Positions 1 to 10,700 of a stretch of 64,000 nucleotides of DNA are shown here, in pieces; the stretch's first letter is position 1; the number at the start of each line of letters is the position of its first letter. The position numbers and the translations under genes were made by a program. Location of the stretch: NCBI GenBank assembly GCA_003290165.1, contig QNQO01002086.1, positions 62,001 to 126,000 on the forward strand, given 5' to 3'. Under the pieces are notes generated by a model that was not told the DNA's origin, made no database searches, and saw nothing but the letters and a program-made list of their open reading frames with translations. This DNA comes from Berberis thunbergii. Its lineage: Eukaryota > Streptophyta > Magnoliopsida > Ranunculales > Berberidaceae.

Positions 1-891
1 AGTACTATGAAACTACCGGATTTTCTTCCCATCTTTACGCCATTGTTTGGAAAACAGCTAAAGGAAGCCAAGTTACTGAGGCAAAGACAGATGAAGTGTT
101 TGGTTCCTCTGATAAGGAGTCGAAGAGCATTCGTTGAAGGTGGAGGAGTAGATAGCAGCAGGAAAGGAGGTTTTGAAATGGTGAGTCCAGTTGGTGCAGC
201 ATACGTCGACTCATTGTTTGGGCTCAAGCCCTTGGGCAGAGGCAAATTGGGAGAGGAAGAGTTGGTTGCATTGTGTTCTGAAGTCATGAATGCAGGAACT
301 GATACTAGTGCCACTACACTAGAATGGGCATTACTTCACTTGGTGTTAGACCAAAAGATACAATCCAAGTTATATGAAGAGATTGTTGCATGTGTAGGAA
401 AGAAGGGGAACATAAATGAAGAACAAGTAGAGAAAATGAGTTATTTGGGTGCAGTGGTGAAGGAGACATTTCGGAGACACCCACCAAGTCACTTTGTATT
501 ATCACATGCAGCAACCAAGGAGAGTGACTTAGGAGGGTATACAATCCCAGCCGATGCAAACGTTGAATTTTACACGGCATGGGTAAATGAAGACCCGAGC
601 GTGTGGAAGGATCCAAGTGAGTTCAGGCCAGAGAGGTTCTTGGAGGGTGATGGGGTGGATGTGGATGTTACAGGGTCTAGGGGTGTGAAGATGGTACCAT
701 TTGGAGCTGGTAGGAGGATTTGCCCTGCAATGACCCTTGGCACATTGCACGTTTACTTGATGTTGGCTAGGATGGTTCAAGCCTTCAAGTGGGTGCCTGT
801 GCCTGGTTCACCACCTGATCCTACTGAGACTTTTGCCTTCACTGTTGTCATGAAGAACTCTCTCAGGGCACTCATCTTGCCTAGGTCATGA
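1..891 (+). CDS. Cytochrome P450, CYP77 family (CYP77B-like), 3' part
   Basis: The reading frame is open from the first base and ends at TGA 889-891, so the N-terminal part (membrane anchor and first substrate-recognition regions) lies left of the window. The first in-window Met (base 7) is internal, not the start. Counting from it: I-helix oxygen-binding motif AGTDTS begins at residue 96; K-helix ExxR is E153-R156 in KETFRRHPP; the PERF motif is FRPERF; and the heme loop PFGAGRRICPA puts the thiolate Cys at residue 239. The C-terminal stretch PPDPTETFAFTVVMKNSL is, from memory of the family, closest to CYP77B. Known CYP77 members are ER-anchored monooxygenases acting on fatty acids in cutin and epoxide metabolism; the substrate here is inferred only. 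No intron interrupts the visible part. All catalytic motifs are intact, so this looks like a working gene. Confidence 0.93.
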   Translation, partial: STMKLPDFLPIFTPLFGKQLKEAKLLRQRQMKCLVPLIRSRRAFVEGGGVDSSRKGGFEMVSPVGAAYVDSLFGLKPLGRGKLGEEELVALCSEVMNAGTDTSATTLEWALLHLVLDQKIQSKLYEEIVACVGKKGNINEEQVEKMSYLGAVVKETFRRHPPSHFVLSHAATKESDLGGYTIPADANVEFYTAWVNEDPSVWKDPSEFRPERFLEGDGVDVDVTGSRGVKMVPFGAGRRICPAMTLGTLHVYLMLARMVQAFKWVPVPGSPPDPTETFAFTVVMKNSLRALILPRS

Positions 892-2251
892 GGGGTACCC
901 TTGGTAATTTCGTATCACTCTCCTCTTCTTCTATCTCTTATATTATAGTTTTGAAGGAATTGTACTTTTCGTTTGTTATTACTTTCTGTACGTGCAGTCT
1001 GAATGTCTAGCTATATATCTGGTGCTATAGGTTGGGAACTTAAATGCTATATATTGTGTACTAGGGTTTAAGGGTAAGAATTAATGCAAGAAAGACGGTA
1101 GATGGGGTGGGGAGTCTTTGATGTCCTAAATTACCAAATGGTCTGAACTGTGGTTTGACTATTTATTATTTGTGTTCAATGTTCAGTGCTCAGTTTATGT
1201 TTATAAGTAGAAGTTGTGTTTTTGTTACTTTGCTCACTCAAACACCTACTCAGCATGGTCCTTAATTGTGCCTGGAGAGGGTGTCCAACACGTGAATGTC
1301 AAATTTACTCTTCGCTTTGGATTTCAAGAAAAGATGGAGAGAGAAGTAGAGTTGGCACTCAACATGGTGGACACCCTCCCCATGCTCTAATCAGTCTTCT
1401 TTCACACCCCCCTCAAACACACCAAAATGGATATTGGATTAGCTGGTCTTGTGACCAACATCCCACTTCAAAGCACAGAACATTATTCACTTAGCCAATA
1501 TAGTCAGAAGCACTTGGAGCAAACCTAGAGCATTAAGGACTTCAACTACCACATGAAGTTACCCCATCCAATTTTTGAATGATACTGGATAGTTTGTGTA
1601 TGTATGATGTTTTTGAACCAAAGTTGGAACAGGCAAATTAATAATCACAATATATGGAAAATGTAATAAAAGAGAAAAACAGGATTTCCAATGGGATAAA
1701 CAAAGGCTTTAACATTTCCATCATCATGAAGTTCAGCATCACTAAAAAAGACTTTTAAGCGACCACATTCTTGTTCCCCTTTGTTTTCTAATGTTTAACA
1801 TTTAAAACACTAATTCTTAGTACTTTATCTATTGGCTATATTAGCCAAAAACTCTTTACCACGTACTCGTGCGCAAGTTTGTAATATGGATTTTGTAGGT
1901 AAGTTTCGCTTAATATTTCTTAACAAAACTGAATACATAAATAAATAGAACTAAATTCTTCATCGATAGTTCAACATTGACAAAGTCAATTCACTCTTGC
2001 AAACTAATAGTGATCAAGGCTTCTACAAGTATGATAAGTAATAATGTGTCATTGACAACTCAAGAATGAAGAAATGAGCAAGCATAAAACGGTGTCACAA
2101 TAATCGAAACAAATAACTAATGATTAAAGACTTAACAGAGTAGTTCAGCATAATCGTTCAGTTTATAGAAATTTATGCTACTAACAACCGCATTAGCTTG
2201 ATGGATAACAGCAGCAAAAGAATATATGATACTCGATGAATGTATATTATG
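892..2251. other. 3' flank of the P450 gene and intergenic DNA
   Basis: AT-rich sequence follows the P450 stop and presumably contains its 3' UTR. No convincing gene is visible. A frame at 1216-1494 has no recognisable domain and contains an imperfect inverted repeat (ggagagggtgtcca near 1274 and ggacaccctcccc near 1370), so it is not annotated as coding. Confidence 0.6.
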
Positions 2252-2356
2252 TCATTCCTGAAGATACTTTACATCAGCTATGATCTTCTTCGCCAAGGAT
2301 GTTATCAAGAGGATTAAAGTCCAGCATAATGTTCCAGCTAAGAGTCCGAACCTGAG
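2252..2356 (-). CDS. Possible terminal exon with one hydrophobic segment
   Basis: Read on the minus strand, an acceptor-like site (ttttaatgcag) is followed by exactly 35 codons including the TGA at 2252-2254. The peptide begins LRFGLLAGTLCWTLILLI, a probable membrane segment, and ends in a basic, amphipathic tail (AKKIIADVKYLQE). It looks like the last exon of a membrane protein gene whose upstream exons would lie to the right. The MITE at 2576 and the copia element at 3139 now occupy that direction. I do not recognise the family. It could be chance or a relic of a gene disrupted by these insertions. Confidence 0.3.
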   Translation of the reverse strand, partial: LRFGLLAGTLCWTLILLITSLAKKIIADVKYLQE

Positions 2357-2575
2357 CTGCATTAAAATAAAGAGAACAGACTTAATGTTAGAAACAATAG
2401 CGTATTATTGGTAAACTTGTATATCATGCATATTGTGAAAATTTTCAACTTCAACTTTATCTTTTTTATCAATCAAAGGTTGTCACATAATAAAACTTTT
2501 CCTTCGGATTTTCTCATCTTCTACATGTACATGCTTTATCATTTTCGAAGTTCAAGCACAAAATCCAGAGGAATT

Positions 2576-2872
2576 CACTACACCAAATTGACATTTTTGT
2601 AACAATCCAAAAAACAGTAACACTTTTGAGCTATAACAATCTACAAAACAATTTTACACATTTATTCAATAATTGTATCACCACAAATAGTATGGGCTTA
2701 CAAGTGATGCTATTCATGGTGATCTAATTTATTGTATCACTTTTTTTTGTGTAGTTAATTTTCATTTTGTTGACTAAATTTAATTTTGACTTGAAATTGT
2801 TTGGTGGATTGTAATAGCTCAAAAGTGTTACTATTTTCTAAGTTGTTACAAATATGCCAATTTGGTGTAGTG
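2576..2872. mobile_element. CACTA-type MITE with about 80-bp inverted arms
   Basis: The element starts CACTACACCAAATTGACA and ends with the matching inverted terminus (tgccaatttggtgtagtg). It is flanked on both sides by the 3-bp direct repeat att (2573-2575, 2873-2875), the target duplication size of CACTA elements. The two arms remain complementary, with some mismatches, for about 80 bp, including the block AGTAACACTTTTGAGCTAT. It has no coding capacity, so it must have been moved by an autonomous CACTA transposase. The outer nine bases are the same as those of the large CACTA elements at 25657 and 42547. Confidence 0.9.
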
Positions 2873-3138
2873 ATTATATTTCACTCACTATCTCTAGATG
2901 CACTAGCTAATCACGTATTCAAAATAAATTAATGTTGTTAAGTTCATAAATTTATTCTTGTCCCTTCTGTGTCCATTTCCAAATAATTTGAAGGCATGGA
3001 TCAAAAGTTAACTTAGATGTTCTTGACAGAAACACATTGCTTATCACGTATGGGAACCCAAACAGTTTTTGTAAAGCCACTGCAGTCTGTGGTCATAGTA
3101 TAGGCATCTCACTAGCCTATAACTTAAAAAACATCTAA

Positions 3139-3393
3139 TATAAAAGTTAAATATGATAATTGTGTTTTTCTAGAATGAATAATAATAATACAGAGGTGTC
3201 CCTTTTATAGGGTAATACAATAATCTAGATCCTATAGTTTCCTAAACTAATGTTATCCTATCTTCCTGATTAAGCTTATATCAATTACAAGAATCAATTA
3301 CTTCCTAAACTATGATTATCCTATCTTCCTGATTTAGTACATATCAGTTACAATATCTTAACATATCAATTACAATATCTCAATATCTTAACA
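3139..3393 (-). repeat. Copia 3' LTR
   Basis: This is the left LTR, the downstream one in element orientation. It matches 7220-7475 with scattered substitutions and small indels. A purine-rich stretch, the likely polypurine tract, lies just inside it near 3394-3405. Confidence 0.9.
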
Positions 3394-3579
3394 CGCCTCC
3401 TAAAGTTGGCGAATCGTACACTCCGAACTTGCCAAGTAGAAAAATGAAGGGTCCCTTGCCTAGTGGTTTCGTGTGTACATTGTGGAAATTTGCCCAGAAG
3501 TAAGGTGTTGTCGTACTATGTGGGAATCAAGTTCAATGTGTTTTGTTCACTCATGAAAGATAGGACTCCTAGCAATATG

Positions 3580-6500
3580 CAAAGCCGACTGATTATCACA
3601 ATGAAGTATCGCCGGTTCAGAATGTGTGATGTGCAAGTCTTTGAAGATGTATCGAACCACTTGAGCTCACAACAAATATCTACCATTGCCCGATACTCTG
3701 CTTCGGCTAATCATCATGAAACAATGTTTTGTTTCCTTGTTTTCTATGAGATCAAGGAGTTGCCAATGAAGGTATAATAACCCGTTACAAAATGTTTAGT
3801 AATAGGACAAGTGGCCAAATCTGAATCATAATAGCCTTTGAGTCTTAGATTGTTTTTAGTTGGGAAGAAGATGCCTTGTCCAAATGAACTTTTAATGTAT
3901 CGTAACAATCTGGTACATGGACAACGAAGTTGATGTCTGTTCTGGTCACTGTAAGGTATATGAGACGACTTACCAAGTGGCGGTATCTAGTGGGATCATG
4001 CAACAATTTTCCTTCTTTAGGTTGATTCTCGGTGTTTGTTCCATGGGAAAGGATGAAAAACATGCTCCCAATAGACCAACATCATCAAGTAGTTCAAGTG
4101 CATATCTGCATTGTGAAATGAATATGCCTTTTCTGGATTGTGCCACTTATATGCCAAAAAAATATTTCACGAGTCCCAAATCTTTGATACGAAAACGATG
4201 ATTGAGAAAGTATTTGATGGATTGAATGGTTTGATGATTGTTTCCTGTAATCAAGATATCATCAATGTAAACCAAAATGACAATAAAGGAGTTCTTGTTG
4301 GACCTTGTAAATAAAGAATAATCTCCTATAGATTGTACAAATTCAGCTTTTTGAAGGGCATCAATGAGCATTGAAAACCAATTGTGGCTTGCTTGTTTTA
4401 ATCCATAGAGTGACTTTTGTAGCCAACATACTAAGTTCCCTCCTTGCCGGCCAATCCTGGGAGGAAGAATCATGGAAACTTTTTCATCTAGGTCGCCATG
4501 GAAAAAGGCATTTTGCACGTCGAGTTGATGTAGAAGCCAATCACGAGCATCAACAATAGCAAGTAGGCAACGAAATTTAACAAGTTTGGTAGTGGGAGAA
4601 AAAGTTTCACTGCAGTCAAGTCCCTCCTTTTGTGTATATCCTTTAGCGACAAGTCAGGCTTTATACCTTTCGTCAGTACCATCAAATTGTATTTGACTTT
4701 GAACACCCACTTACAACCAATGGGACGTTTGCCTGCAAGTAAAGAGATAAGAATCCAAGTCTTATTTTATTCAAGTGTCGTATCTCCTTTGCCATAGCTT
4801 CACACCAAAGTGGATCGGTGGAAGCTTGGGCATAGGTAGTGGGTTCAATGATTTTAGAAATGGCCGCGGCAAAAGAATGGTGAGTAGATAAATTGTTATA
4901 GGAAATAAAATGAGAAAGTGGATATCATGAACCGTTACTCGGTGTAATTGCAGAAAATGATTCGACATGAGCAGTGGACATGGAGCTATTGTAGTGGAAG
5001 TCTCTGAGAAGAACAGAGGGCTGGGGAATGCGAGTGCATCGCCAAAAAAGAGAAGGGGGTGAAGGAAAAGGAATATGTGGTGAAGTAGGTGTACATGGAG
5101 TAGGAATGGGGGCTAGTGATGTAGGTATAGATGGGGTGTCGCAATTTGGAATTGGGGATGTCGGTACAATGGAGATGTTGTCATTTGGGTAAGTGGTGGG
5201 TGTGGCTAATGCGTTGGTAGGTGTGGTAAGGAGGGGGTTTGTGGGTGTGGACATAGTAAAGGGACAAAAAGGATCTGTTAGTGGAAGTGTAGTGTGAGTA
5301 GGTGGGTTGGTTATGGGAATGGACACAGAAAGATTGTTGGTTTTGGGTGTGGTAAAGGGAAATATGGTTTCGTGAAAAACAACGCTGTGGCTAACAAAAA
5401 ACTTGTGGTTGGTAAGGTCATATAAGTGATATGCCTTTTACCTGAAAGGATAGCCTACAAAGACACATTTACGGGAACAATTGCCGAATTTATTTGTGGG
5501 TTTGAGGTTAGTGGCATAATACAAGCAAACACACATGGATGTGTGTGTAAGTAGGTGTTCGACAAAAAAGAATTTTATAGGGTGTTTTGTTTGATAAGAT
5601 AGGTGTGGGGAGATGATTGATAAGATAAGCAACAGTGAAGACATAGTAACCCCAAAATTGAAAAGGAAGGTTGACATGTAAGCGTAGGCTCGTGCCATTT
5701 CAAGGAGATGTTGATGTTTTCTTTCAACGACCCCATTTTTTTAGGTGTGTCGGTGCAAGTGTATTGGTAGATGACACCGTTGTCATGAAAAAAAGTTTTA
5801 AAAGACAAACTATCCCCCCTTCCCCCATTATCAACACGAATTGCCTTTATGTTGGTGTTAAATTGTGTGGAGGCAAAGGAAAATTATGACTTAAGCAAAT
5901 TTTGTGTCTCAGATTTTAATTTCATCAAGTAAATCCATGTGGATCTCGAGTAATCATCAACTATGGTTAAAAAGTATTTGGCACCGGAGTGAGAGGGAAT
6001 CTTGTGTGGTTCCCAAATATTGCAGTGAATTTAATCAAATGGTGCAATATTCTTTACTGAACTTGAGGGAAATGGCAATCCAGTTTGTTTAGCTAATGGA
6101 CAAAAATCACAAATATGCTTAAGGAGGGAGATACCAGGGAATTGCTTGGATAATAAATGAAGTTTTCTATCAGAGGGATGTCCCAATCGAAGATGCCACA
6201 CATTACTTTGGATGGTCACATGGTAGGTTTAAGAAGAGTGAAGATGCGAAGCAAGATGATTTGGATCGAAGTAGTACAAGTTCCTATGCCTCCTACCCAT
6301 GCCAATAATCTTCTGTGTGTGCAAGTCTTCTATGTAACAGAATGTAGAAAAAAAACTAACAAAACAATGTAGGGAATCTGTAAGGCGTGGTACGGACAAA
6401 AGATTGACATTAAAAGGAGAAACAAATAAAACATCAATAAAGTGAAAGATATCATTAAATTGTATGGTGTCTATTGCAGTGATTAGTGCTTTGTTTCTGG

Positions 6501-7190
6501 TAGGTAACCCAACTAGTGGAAGAGAGGTGTGTGAACGATTGGTAAAAAGATTAGGAGAGTGTATAATATGGTCAGTAGCGCCACTATCTATGATCCAGAC
6601 ATCTGGTAAACATGTTTGAGCCTGAAAACTAAAACAAGAAGGAGAATTTGGACATTCAAAATTTGCGTGAATTGGATTAACATCTTTCTAACCAACAACA
6701 TCTATAATTTGCTTACACTGGTAAAGAGTGAGGCGAGGTGCTATGGAGTGTAGATGATGAGTGAGTTGTGTTGGTACCTGGACGTTATTTGCAGATGATT
6801 GTTGTTGAGGCCAGATTGGTTGGATTGATTGGTGCTCTCTTGATATGTACGACCGCTGACGTTGGATTGTGGTGGAGGTAAAGGTGGTTGCCCATTATGC
6901 CACTTGTGTCTAGGAGGAAAACCTTTGATGAAATAACAACTTTCAACATTGTGTGTGTCTCCATTATAGTAAACACATCGTGTGGGCTTTCGTTGGTCTT
7001 ATGACATGCTGCCATTGATGGTGGAAGATGATAGTCGATGTGAGAGTGTTTTCACAAGGATTGCTCCAGATGGGTCTGATTGATGTAGTTAATATGGGTG
7101 GTTGCAATTTGATTGAATGTCAATTGGTAAAACATGCAGTGATTGGTTGGTGTTTTCTCCGGCCATGGTAGGTGTATGAAGGATTGGGTG
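3580..7190 (-). pseudogene. Copia gag-pol polyprotein remnant
   Basis: Domains in order on the minus strand are as follows. A gag zinc knuckle lies near 6985-6890, with C, H and C kept but the second Cys replaced by Tyr. The protease motif DSGATDHI is near 6600-6575. The GAG-pre-integrase motif WHLRLGHPS is near 6200. Integrase core segments include DDYSRSTWIYLM (about 5945) and a continuation at 5808-5438. Reverse transcriptase spans about 4800-4147, with YGLKQ and the catalytic YIDD box. RNase H contains AEAEYRAM near 3700. The family makes one polyprotein that is cut into replication enzymes. Several frameshifts and stops between these blocks make it non-functional. Confidence 0.88.
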
Positions 7191-7206
7191 GAGATGCAGA
7201 ACCAAG

Positions 7207-7219
7207 TGCTTTGATACCA
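7207..7219 (-). other. Copia primer-binding site (initiator tRNA-Met type)
   Basis: On the minus strand the sequence TGGTATCAAAGCA directly follows the 5' LTR. It matches the complement of the 3' end of plant initiator tRNA-Met, the usual primer of Ty1/copia elements. Confidence 0.85.
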
Positions 7220-7475
7220 TATAAAAGTTGTATATGAGAATTGTGTTTTTCTGGAATGACTAATAATGAGACAGAGGTGTTCCTTTTCTAGGGCTAATAC
7301 GATAATCTAGATCCTATAGTTTCCTAAACTATTGTTATCCTATCTTCCTAATTAAGCATATATCAATTACAAGAATCAATTGCTTCCTAAACTATGGTTA
7401 TCCTATTTTCTTGATTTAGTACATATCAGTTACAATATCTTAACATATCAATTACAATATCTCATTATCTTAACA
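7220..7475 (-). repeat. Copia 5' LTR
   Basis: This is the right LTR, upstream in element orientation, next to the primer-binding site at 7207-7219. The outer end is followed by target duplication tctaa at 7476-7480. Confidence 0.9.
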
Positions 7476-7480
7476 TCTAA

Positions 7481-8176
7481 TTCATCCATTGAGAACAAAG
7501 ATCTAAATGCAATATTGGCATCTCGAAATGCTCTGTTTAATAAAGAAAAGGAGAACAAGTGCCAATAAAGAAAAGGTGAACATATGTTGTGTATGGCACA
7601 AACGATACATTATGTCCAAGAAAGTTAGCATTCTTCATTAGAAACTCTTTTTTTTTTTTTAAATCTTTCCCAATCTGACCAATTGTTGTTATGGACATAG
7701 AAATATTAATCACATATCAGTGCAGTTGAGCGATAAGCTTTATCGTGACATTGAACTAGTTTCTCCATCTTTGTGTTTTTTGTATCGCTTGTCTTCTTCT
7801 TGAGCTTGTTCGTATCATCTATTTCCTTGTCCACAAAATTTATGAAAGTAGTACAGCGGTGTGTTTGTCAAGTTGTGTCCAATTCGACCTCCTCTTCTTC
7901 TACTTCTGGGTTATACTTATGAAACTAGCAGAACACCTTGTAGAAAAAAAAAAAACAATGACACAGGCGACACCTATTATGAGGAAAAGGCCCCAGAAGC
8001 TTATGAGATAAGTTGGTTTGAGTCAGATTCTTGATAGTCTTGAGAAGAACACTCCTCACCAGAGAACCACTTGTTTTGAATCCATATTAGATCACTACTT
8101 TCTGCCATTTGAAGGATAGTTGTTGATAGGTCAACTGCAAGAGGCGAGTCCCTTTGAAAGGTCTGGTGATATCATG
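7481..8176. other. Spacer between copia and Tat elements
   Basis: No recognisable gene or repeat. Short open stretches occur on the minus strand (for example about 7860-7730) but match no family I know. It may be old host sequence or an older decayed repeat. Confidence 0.5.
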
Positions 8177-8181
8177 GAAAT

Positions 8182-8823
8182 TGATGATAGACCAAAATGG
8201 TCTCTCTTCTACACAATACATGTGTCATGATGATCTCGATAAATAATAGGCCAAAACGTCAATCCAACACCGATCCAGCCCAAACGGTTCCAAGCCCGCA
8301 CAATGCAGTCCTCCAGACGGACCCAAATCATTACAGCGTGCTAAGCCCATGCGTCTCACAGCTATCCCCAATACCCGTAAGCCCTGCTAAGGCAAGTATC
8401 TATGGGAACAACTTCGGACACGCCAGATAGCAACACTTTACTTCCTACTAGGAAGTAAATACCAGAGTATACGTCGCACATGAAAACTTCTATCTATGGA
8501 CTACACTCTGATTGGGAACTATCTACCGCATATCTAGGAGCACAAGTCTAATAGGAAAATTTCCTTCACAGCACAACTCCTAATTAGAGAAGGATCTCCT
8601 TGAAGATCTTTTTCCCTAAACTACGCTATCGATGGCCTGGTCAAACCAGGACTCCAACACTATAAATAAGGCATCAGGTTGGTAAGCTAAGATCCTCAGA
8701 TCCATGTCTGACTTTAGCATCGGAGTGCCATCGGCCACCACAACGGTAGTCTGTGGCTCATGTGCATTTCTTGTGCAGGTCAACAGGTCAAGGTTCAAGT
8801 AGGGACCAAAAATTGACGCATTA
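8182..8823 (+). repeat. Tat-1 5' LTR
   Basis: It starts TGATGATAGACC and ends at gacgcatta before the primer-binding site. It contains a TATA box, TATAAATA, at 8661-8668. It aligns along its length with 16873-17543, which is about 30 bp longer, and more distantly with the LTRs at 20003 and 58140. Confidence 0.9.
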
Positions 8824-8826
8824 GTT

Positions 8827-8841
8827 TGGCGCCATTTGTGG
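8827..8841 (+). other. Tat-1 primer-binding site
   Basis: The sequence tggcgccatttgtgg follows the LTR by three bases. The TGGCGCC core is typical of Tat and related Ty3/gypsy elements; the rest has diverged. Confidence 0.7.
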
Positions 8842-8897
8842 GGATGACAAAGTTCCTAACCTTTTACTAGCATTACCTCTCTTCAGAATACAAGAAG

Positions 8898-10250
8898 ATG
8901 GTGACCACCAGATCATGCAATAATGGAGAACAAAGGGACATGTCAAATGCTCAAACTGGCACTATACCACTACTCTCAGCGGTGCCAGTGACACACGGGC
9001 AGTAGGCTCACACCCCCATGCCGGCAACAACAACGACAAAGCTCGGGATAGATTTGTTGTCATCACAAATACAACAGATCACCAAAGCAGTAGAGGCTCT
9101 CATACAACAAAACCCTCCACCTACCAAAGGAGACCAAGAGCAACACAAGTCCCCTTTTCTAGAAGGCAAATGAGAGCAAGCACAAAAGAGTCAAGCCTCT
9201 GCTAGTTCTCATTGAACTAAAGGAGGTGACATCGTTAACGCAAACCTAACCATCAGGGTAGACAGGCTCACCCCGCATAACCCCTCCGCCGAGGGGCTCA
9301 TGACCTAGAGGTGTTATACTGCTTTTCTATTCCACCGTTCGTGGATCGTATCATGAATGAGGCTCTTCAAAAGAAGTTCATGCCTCCAAAGCTCGATTTC
9401 TATGACGGGACCACCGACGAATTCGATCACTTGCGCCATTACCTGCATGTAATGGCGCTCAAAGAAGGTTCCGAGTCGGTGATGTGCAGAACATTCCCTA
9501 CCTACCCAAAAATGTCAACACTGACGTGGTTCCATAGCCTCCCGCCAAAGTCACTTGATTCATTCACGACGCTGACCAAGGAGTTCCTGATGCGCTTTAT
9601 TAGAAGTCAGTGTCTCAAGAAAGGCCCACACTACATACTCTCTCTGAGGCAGAAATCTAATGAAACGCTAAGGGAGTATGTCACACGCTACAATGCGCGA
9701 GCTGATGCTCATTGATGGTTGTAGCAACGACACAGTTGTGACGGCTTTTACCGCAGGCCTAAGAGAGGCAAAGTTTTATGACTTCTTCACCTTGGAACCC
9801 TCTAGATATGGAAAAACTCTTGAAGGGTGCTCAGATGTACATCACCCTGGAAAAGATGAGAACAACAAAGAAGGAAACTGAAGTTGAGAAGAAACCCTTC
9901 GTTTCTAGGGACATGAATGAGCGAAAAAATGCGAGATTGAAGGAATAAATGAAAGCCCAACGACAACAGGAAGAACCCTGGCCGGGCCAGGCCAGAGAAA
10001 GCTTCCAACTACGTTAGATCCAGATCCATGACCCTCCTCAATTCTAGCTTATTGAACATCCTGAATTCCATAAAAAAAATTGGGAAGATCTAAAGTAGCC
10101 CCCAAAGCAGCACGGACACCCCTCAAAATGTGACAACAAGTATTGCTCATACCACAAGGAGAGTGGCCATGACACCAACGACTGTTAGAGTCTAAGGTAT
10201 GAGATCGAATACTGGATTCAAAAGGAAAAACTAAAGAAATTTATAGGTTT
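8898..10250 (+). pseudogene. Tat-1 gag remnant
   Basis: The best-preserved stretch is 9311-9881. It holds the Retrotrans_gag-type domain with MPPKLDFYDGTTDEFDHLRH, then RFIRSQ and a stretch ending near YNARADAH. A +1 shift around 9680-9715 is needed to continue into the block IDGCSNDTVVTAFTAGL. The upstream part (ATG at 8898) is interrupted by a stop near 9005 and others. Downstream, lysine-rich sequence and a region near 10110-10190 with Cys and His codons may be a worn zinc knuckle. In the family, Gag packages the element RNA in cytoplasmic particles. It is not translatable as one protein here. Confidence 0.8.
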
Positions 10251-10464
10251 GGAGAAGTGACAAGACCGGCCCAGGGACAGAAGAGAAGCAGTCAAGGAGA
10301 TTGAGAAGGAGACTTTGGGCATAATCTATGTTCTTCACGGAGTCAAATCAGATGAAGATCAATCAAATAGCCACCGCAAGCAAACTCTACTGGAGGCAGC
10401 GCAGAGTCGAAGACAAACACGTTTACTACTCGAGGTTACAAATTCCCATCCTCACATTGACCTT

Positions 10465-10700
10465 CACAGACAAGGACCTCGAAGGCACGCACACTGCACA
10501 ATGACGCTTTTGTCATTTCGGTATCTATCACAAGGCAGGAAGTGAAGAGGGCCCTGATGGATATGGGAAGCTCCCTCAACGTCATGTTCTACAATGTGTT
10601 CCGCAGTATGGATATCAAGGAGGAGAACCTGACATCCTCTTATTTCCTACTGATTGGATTCAACAGAGAAAAATACTTTATGATCGAAATATAAGGTTAG
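10465..10700 (+). pseudogene. Tat-1 aspartic protease remnant
   Basis: After a gag-protease linker, the frame reads VKRALMDMGSSLNVMFYNVF. This corresponds to the retroviral-type aspartic protease motif, normally D-T-G-S-S; here the Thr is Met. The frame is shifted relative to gag and stops soon after. No reverse transcriptase follows. Confidence 0.6.

Larger units (their letters stand above)
3139..7475 (-). mobile_element. Ty1/copia LTR retrotransposon, degenerate
   Basis: Two LTRs of about 255 bp (3139-3393 and 7220-7475) bound a 3.8-kb interior, and the whole is flanked by the 5-bp direct repeat tctaa (3134-3138, 7476-7480). The element is oriented on the minus strand: the primer-binding site is next to the right LTR and coding domains run right to left in the copia order gag, protease, integrase, reverse transcriptase, RNase H. 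LTRs begin TGTTAAG on the minus strand. The coding region carries frameshifts and stops, so it cannot move by itself. Confidence 0.93.

Noticed and set aside
1216..1494. Open frame of 92 codons after the P450 gene
   Set aside because: No domain, unusual composition, and an inverted repeat inside; no splice context or homology that I can see.
3463..3777. Plus-strand open frame inside the copia element
   Set aside because: Lies opposite the copia RNase H (AEAEYRAM on the minus strand); a shadow frame.
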